Source: Dorea_D hominis | Lineage (GTDB): Bacteria; Bacillota; Clostridia; Lachnospirales; Lachnospiraceae | DNA: 16,096 nt | Assembly: GCF_014287705.1 (NCBI RefSeq) | Contig: NZ_JACOOY010000026.1 | Location: 1 to 16,096, forward strand | Direction: 5' to 3' | Shown: in pieces, positions 13,708 through 16,096 of the stretch | Position numbering within the stretch: position 1 is the first letter of the stretch | Layout: the number at the start of each line of letters is the position of its first letter | Notes under the pieces: generated by a model | What the model was told of the DNA's origin: nothing | What the model saw: only the letters and a program-made list of their open reading frames with translations | Database searches by the model: none | Program-made: the position numbers and the translations under genes

Positions 13708-14553
13708 TTATCCTGCGTAAAAGCACTCTTTGAAAAGTAACGATTTGTCGCTAAATTTTCTTGAGCCTTTCACCCAGCCTGTTTTTCCGCTCGCGGTTTT
13801 GATCTTAATGTTAAATGCTTTGCCTGTCATATAAATCTTCACTGCTTTTGCTTTTGTTCCGGCTTTTACAGTAGCTACTTTCTTCTTACAGGAAACACTG
13901 TTGTATAATGCTTTCGTATTCTTCATCGTTCCGTATTTTCCATTTGCACGATAAGTGTAACCGGCACTTGTAATCTCATATGCGGAAGATGTCTTCTTTA
14001 ATGCGCCTTTTTTATAAGTATAATTTACTTTGTACTCAACACCAGCCATCGCTGTGGACATAATATACTGTTTTGTGCTGATCGTGTTGCCTGACACTTT
14101 CAGGATATCCGTATGATGATGGTTCGTATAATTGTAAGATGTCTTTGAGAAATCAACGACTTTTTTAAATCTTCCTTTTTTATACTGATAAATACATTCC
14201 CACGGATCGTCTTCATTATCCGTCTCACCCTGTACCCAGAGATACGCTTTTCCGTTCTTTAATGTTATCAGTCTTGTGTGGATCGCATAGGAAGTCCATG
14301 TTCTTGTAATCTTTGTCGTTTTCTTGTTCACCGTAATCTTTACAGTCCCGTATCTGTCATACTGGTCTTTTGGAATACTGATCTTCACTGTATCTTTCTT
14401 TTTATCGCCGGTGATATCATAACTTTTGTAAGTCTTTCCTGCTTTCAATTCCACCATGGACGGATTCTTTGCTTCTGCTTTCATCGACGGCATAAATAAA
14501 ACTCCTGTCAGGCATACCATTGCAGCTACTGCTGCCTTTTTCCATTTTCTCAT
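13708..14553 (-). CDS. Secreted protein with DITGDKKKD loop and SH3-like C-terminus (paralog 1)
   Basis: The 281-residue protein starts at the ATG at 14551-14553, chosen because AAGGAGGAG precedes it; an upstream in-frame ATG (14625) has no ribosome site. A Sec signal peptide covers residues 1-28 (basic start, hydrophobic core, AEA before K29). The mature part begins with a GKTYKSYDITGDKKKD segment (39-54), resembling Asp-rich calcium-binding or FG-GAP-type loops. A Lys/Tyr/Thr-rich beta domain follows, ending in a GKTGWVKGS stretch typical of bacterial SH3-like domains and the tail LLFKECFYAG. It has no LPXTG or lipobox. Function is unknown. It is a tandem paralog of the 14766-15629 gene. 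Confidence 0.75.
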   Translation of the reverse strand: MRKWKKAAVAAMVCLTGVLFMPSMKAEAKNPSMVELKAGKTYKSYDITGDKKKDTVKISIPKDQYDRYGTVKITVNKKTTKITRTWTSYAIHTRLITLKNGKAYLWVQGETDNEDDPWECIYQYKKGRFKKVVDFSKTSYNYTNHHHTDILKVSGNTISTKQYIMSTAMAGVEYKVNYTYKKGALKKTSSAYEITSAGYTYRANGKYGTMKNTKALYNSVSCKKKVATVKAGTKAKAVKIYMTGKAFNIKIKTASGKTGWVKGSRKFSDKSLLFKECFYAG

Positions 14554-14582
14554 AAGCTCCTCCTTTTCTTCTATGTTTTCCT

Positions 14583-14611
14583 GTAGCAATTGATACTTTG
14601 ATGATAGCATT
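14583..14611 (-). promoter_or_regulatory. Possible promoter of secreted paralog 1
   Basis: The minus strand has TTGTGT, a 17-nt spacer and TATCAT preceded by TGC (extended -10), upstream of the start at 14553. The -35 is weak. Positions are approximate by a base or two. Confidence 0.35.
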
Positions 14612-14695
14612 GACTTGCAGATCACACAAGATGCTGCCAGTCATATATTCGCTTTTCTGTTCCGATTTTTCAGCGACAAAAGTGCAATTACCGTT

Positions 14696-14737
14696 AAATG
14701 GGGACGGGGCTTTTCTAAAAAAGCCCCGTCCCCATTT
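14696..14737. terminator. Strong GC-rich hairpin between the secreted paralogs
   Basis: Perfect 19-bp stem (14696-14714 with 14719-14737), core GGGGACGGGGC, four-nt loop, about 28 bp downstream of the stop of paralog 2. It probably terminates that gene, although the better T-run lies on the plus-strand side, so it may be bidirectional. Confidence 0.75.
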
Positions 14738-14765
14738 ATATATTTTTTCAACTAACTCTTACTAT

Positions 14766-15629
14766 CTATCCCGCATAAAAGCACTCTTTAAAGAGCAATT
14801 TACTTTCGTCAAATTTCTTGCTGCATTTTAACCATCCGGTTTTACCGTCAGCAGTCTTAATCTTTACGCTTATAAATTTATCGCACATATAAATATTTGT
14901 TGATTTTGCTTTTGTTCCCGCAGTCACAGCAACACCGGTTGATTTACTTGTGGATGGACTGGTATAAAGCATTTTATTATTTTTCAATGTGCCCCAGCTG
15001 CTCTTCGTGCGATAAGAATAGGATGCTTTTACGATAGCAGCAGTTCTTGATACGATATGGAATTTTCCATTCTCATATTTGTAATCATATTTATAAACAG
15101 CCTCACCAAGCGGGCTCGTCATATTGCTCTGCTTTACAGTAAGCGTGTTGCCGGAAACTTTAACTACATCCGTACTCAGATGATAGTAATATTTCTTTAC
15201 ATATCCATCAAATTTCAGTTTCTTTTCCAGTTTGCCTTTGCGATATTGATACAGGCATCCCCATGTATCATCTGCATCTTCTGAAGAACTCTTCACCCAG
15301 AGATATACTTTTCCGTTTTTCAGTGTTACAAGGCTGGTCTTATAATAGAAAGAACCGATTCCTTTTTTCACAATTTTCTTTCCGTTGACAGATACTGTGA
15401 TCCGCTTGATAAAGTCACTTTCATCACGTTTCCCGAGTGTAATCTTGATCTTATCTTTCTTTTTATCCCCGGTAATATCATATTTTGTATAAGTTTTCCC
15501 CGGTTTCAGTCTGACAATCGCCGGATTCTTCACTTTACCGGCTGCCTTCGCATGCACCGGAGCCATTGTCAGTGCCGTGCACAGGCAAATTGCTGCGACA
15601 AACAGATACTTTCTTAATGCTTTCCTCAT
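14766..15629 (-). CDS. Secreted protein with DITGDKKKD loop and SH3-like C-terminus (paralog 2)
   Basis: The 287-residue protein starts at the ATG at 15627-15629, preceded by GGAGGAG; an in-frame ATG eight codons upstream would translate through that site. The signal peptide covers about residues 1-29 (hydrophobic VAAICLCTALTM, cleavage near AKA). It shares with paralog 1 the NPxxVxLKxGKTYxxYDITGDKKKD opening (35-59), a LVTLKNGKVYLWV block, the VKVSGNT block, the GKTGW SH3-like turn and the terminal LLFKECFYAG. Differences are spread throughout, so the duplication is old. No catalytic motif is seen. A wall- or surface-binding role is a guess. A terminator-like hairpin follows. Confidence 0.75.
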   Translation of the reverse strand: MRKALRKYLFVAAICLCTALTMAPVHAKAAGKVKNPAIVRLKPGKTYTKYDITGDKKKDKIKITLGKRDESDFIKRITVSVNGKKIVKKGIGSFYYKTSLVTLKNGKVYLWVKSSSEDADDTWGCLYQYRKGKLEKKLKFDGYVKKYYYHLSTDVVKVSGNTLTVKQSNMTSPLGEAVYKYDYKYENGKFHIVSRTAAIVKASYSYRTKSSWGTLKNNKMLYTSPSTSKSTGVAVTAGTKAKSTNIYMCDKFISVKIKTADGKTGWLKCSKKFDESKLLFKECFYAG

Positions 15630-15931
15630 GTTGTTCTCCTCCATTCTTGTCATCGCGTCTGTATATTTGCTTTACATGGAAAGCATATTCCTTAATTGTT
15701 AATATTTCCATTACAAAATTCTTAATATTTTATTACGATGCCAGGGGCAAAAGCCTGAAAACACACTGTGCTTACGTAGGAGTAGTTTTATGAAAAGTCC
15801 AGCCATTTTACTTCATCATAAAAAAACCTCCGGGACTCTTTCCTTCCCGGAGATTTTATCTTTATTTTTCTTACTTTTCTCTCGAAATCCATGCTATAAA
15901 AGGATTTGTGATATGTTCTCTTATCCCTGTT
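15630..15931. other. Intergenic region between dhaL and secreted paralog 2
   Basis: This 302-bp stretch holds the dhaL terminator (15820-15852), the untranslated leader of paralog 2 and AT-rich DNA between. I see no convincing -35/-10 pair for paralog 2, no credible small ORF and no RNA gene. Confidence 0.5.
15820..15852 (-). terminator. Rho-independent terminator after dhaL
   Basis: Stem CTCCGGGA/TCCCGGAG (15828-15835 with 15845-15852), nine-nt loop, followed on the minus strand by seven Ts after two Gs. It is 80 bp downstream of the dhaL stop. Confidence 0.85.
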
Positions 15932-16096
15932 TTATAATAGTTCGCTGATTCCGTCCGCCATTGCGCTGAGGATGATACAGCAGGAGGTTGCTCCTGCATC
16001 CAGCACGCCTCTGGATCTCTCGCCCAGACGGCTGGAACGTCCGAATTTTGCTACCATGTCCTTGGTAGAATCGCGTCCTGCTTCTGCAGCTTTCTT
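15932..16096 (-). CDS. dhaL: Dihydroxyacetone kinase ADP-binding subunit DhaL, C-terminal part
   Basis: Only the last 54 codons and the TAA (15932-15934) are inside the window; the gene continues beyond base 16096. The visible protein contains GRSSRLGERSRGVLDAGATS, matching the conserved DhaL GRAS-x-LGERS-x-G-x-x-D-x-GA-x-S block that lines the ADP/Mg site, then a final helix. With DhaK, and DhaM or ATP, it converts dihydroxyacetone to DHAP. Partner genes would lie to the right. DHAP is also the product of the aldolases in this window, but a functional link is not shown. Confidence 0.85.
   Translation of the reverse strand, partial: KKAAEAGRDSTKDMVAKFGRSSRLGERSRGVLDAGATSCCIILSAMADGISELL

Noticed and set aside
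13483..13740. Plus-strand ORFs around the araC promoter region
   Set aside because: No ribosome site or recognisable domain; the minus strand carries a clear GNAT-like reading and promoter.

Overview
The window looks like a chromosomal segment of a gut Firmicute, most likely Lachnospiraceae (Blautia/Dorea/Mediterraneibacter-like). The reasons are moderately AT-rich DNA, strong AGGAGG ribosome sites, intrinsic terminators, Clostridia-type sugar kinases and isomerases, and a DUF4867-like protein beside a fucose/arabinose-isomerase-family enzyme. The genus is inference. No rRNA, tRNA, CRISPR array, transposase or recombinase gene was found.

Region 1 (1-418) is the most unusual part. A segment (155-303) carrying a good rightward sigma-A promoter (TTGACA, 17 bp, TAGTAT) is bounded by perfect 50-bp inverted repeats (105-154 and 304-353). 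A third copy of the arm starts at base 1, and 106 bases of leader (1-106) recur at 306-411. This is the architecture of a phase-variable invertible promoter, here drawn in the ON orientation.

Region 2 (419-6276, plus strand) is the operon that promoter would drive: PfkB-family kinase, FucA-like class II aldolase, DeoR regulator, rhamnulokinase-like kinase, rhamnulose-1-phosphate aldolase (RhaD) and an SDR dehydrogenase, ending at a strong terminator. It looks like a deoxysugar (rhamnose/fucose-type) pathway that splits ketose 1-phosphates to DHAP and an aldehyde. It holds no aldose isomerase and no transporter. A 205-bp palindrome-bounded, multi-hairpin element (2035-2239) sits between the first aldolase and deoR.

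Region 3 (6275-8725, minus strand) has a degraded C-terminal fragment resembling the tail of Rpn/transposase-like nucleases, a PHP-domain phosphoesterase, and a uracil permease.

Region 4 (8688-13574, minus strand) is a second sugar module. An AraC regulator lies upstream of an operon encoding a DUF4867-like cupin candidate, an L-fucose/L-arabinose-isomerase-family enzyme and a xylulokinase-family kinase. The isomerase could supply the step missing from region 2, or the module could act on a separate pentose.

Region 5 (13546-15932, minus strand) has a GNAT acetyltransferase remnant and two tandem paralogous secreted proteins. At the right edge is the C-terminal end of dhaL (dihydroxyacetone kinase ADP-binding subunit), followed by its terminator.
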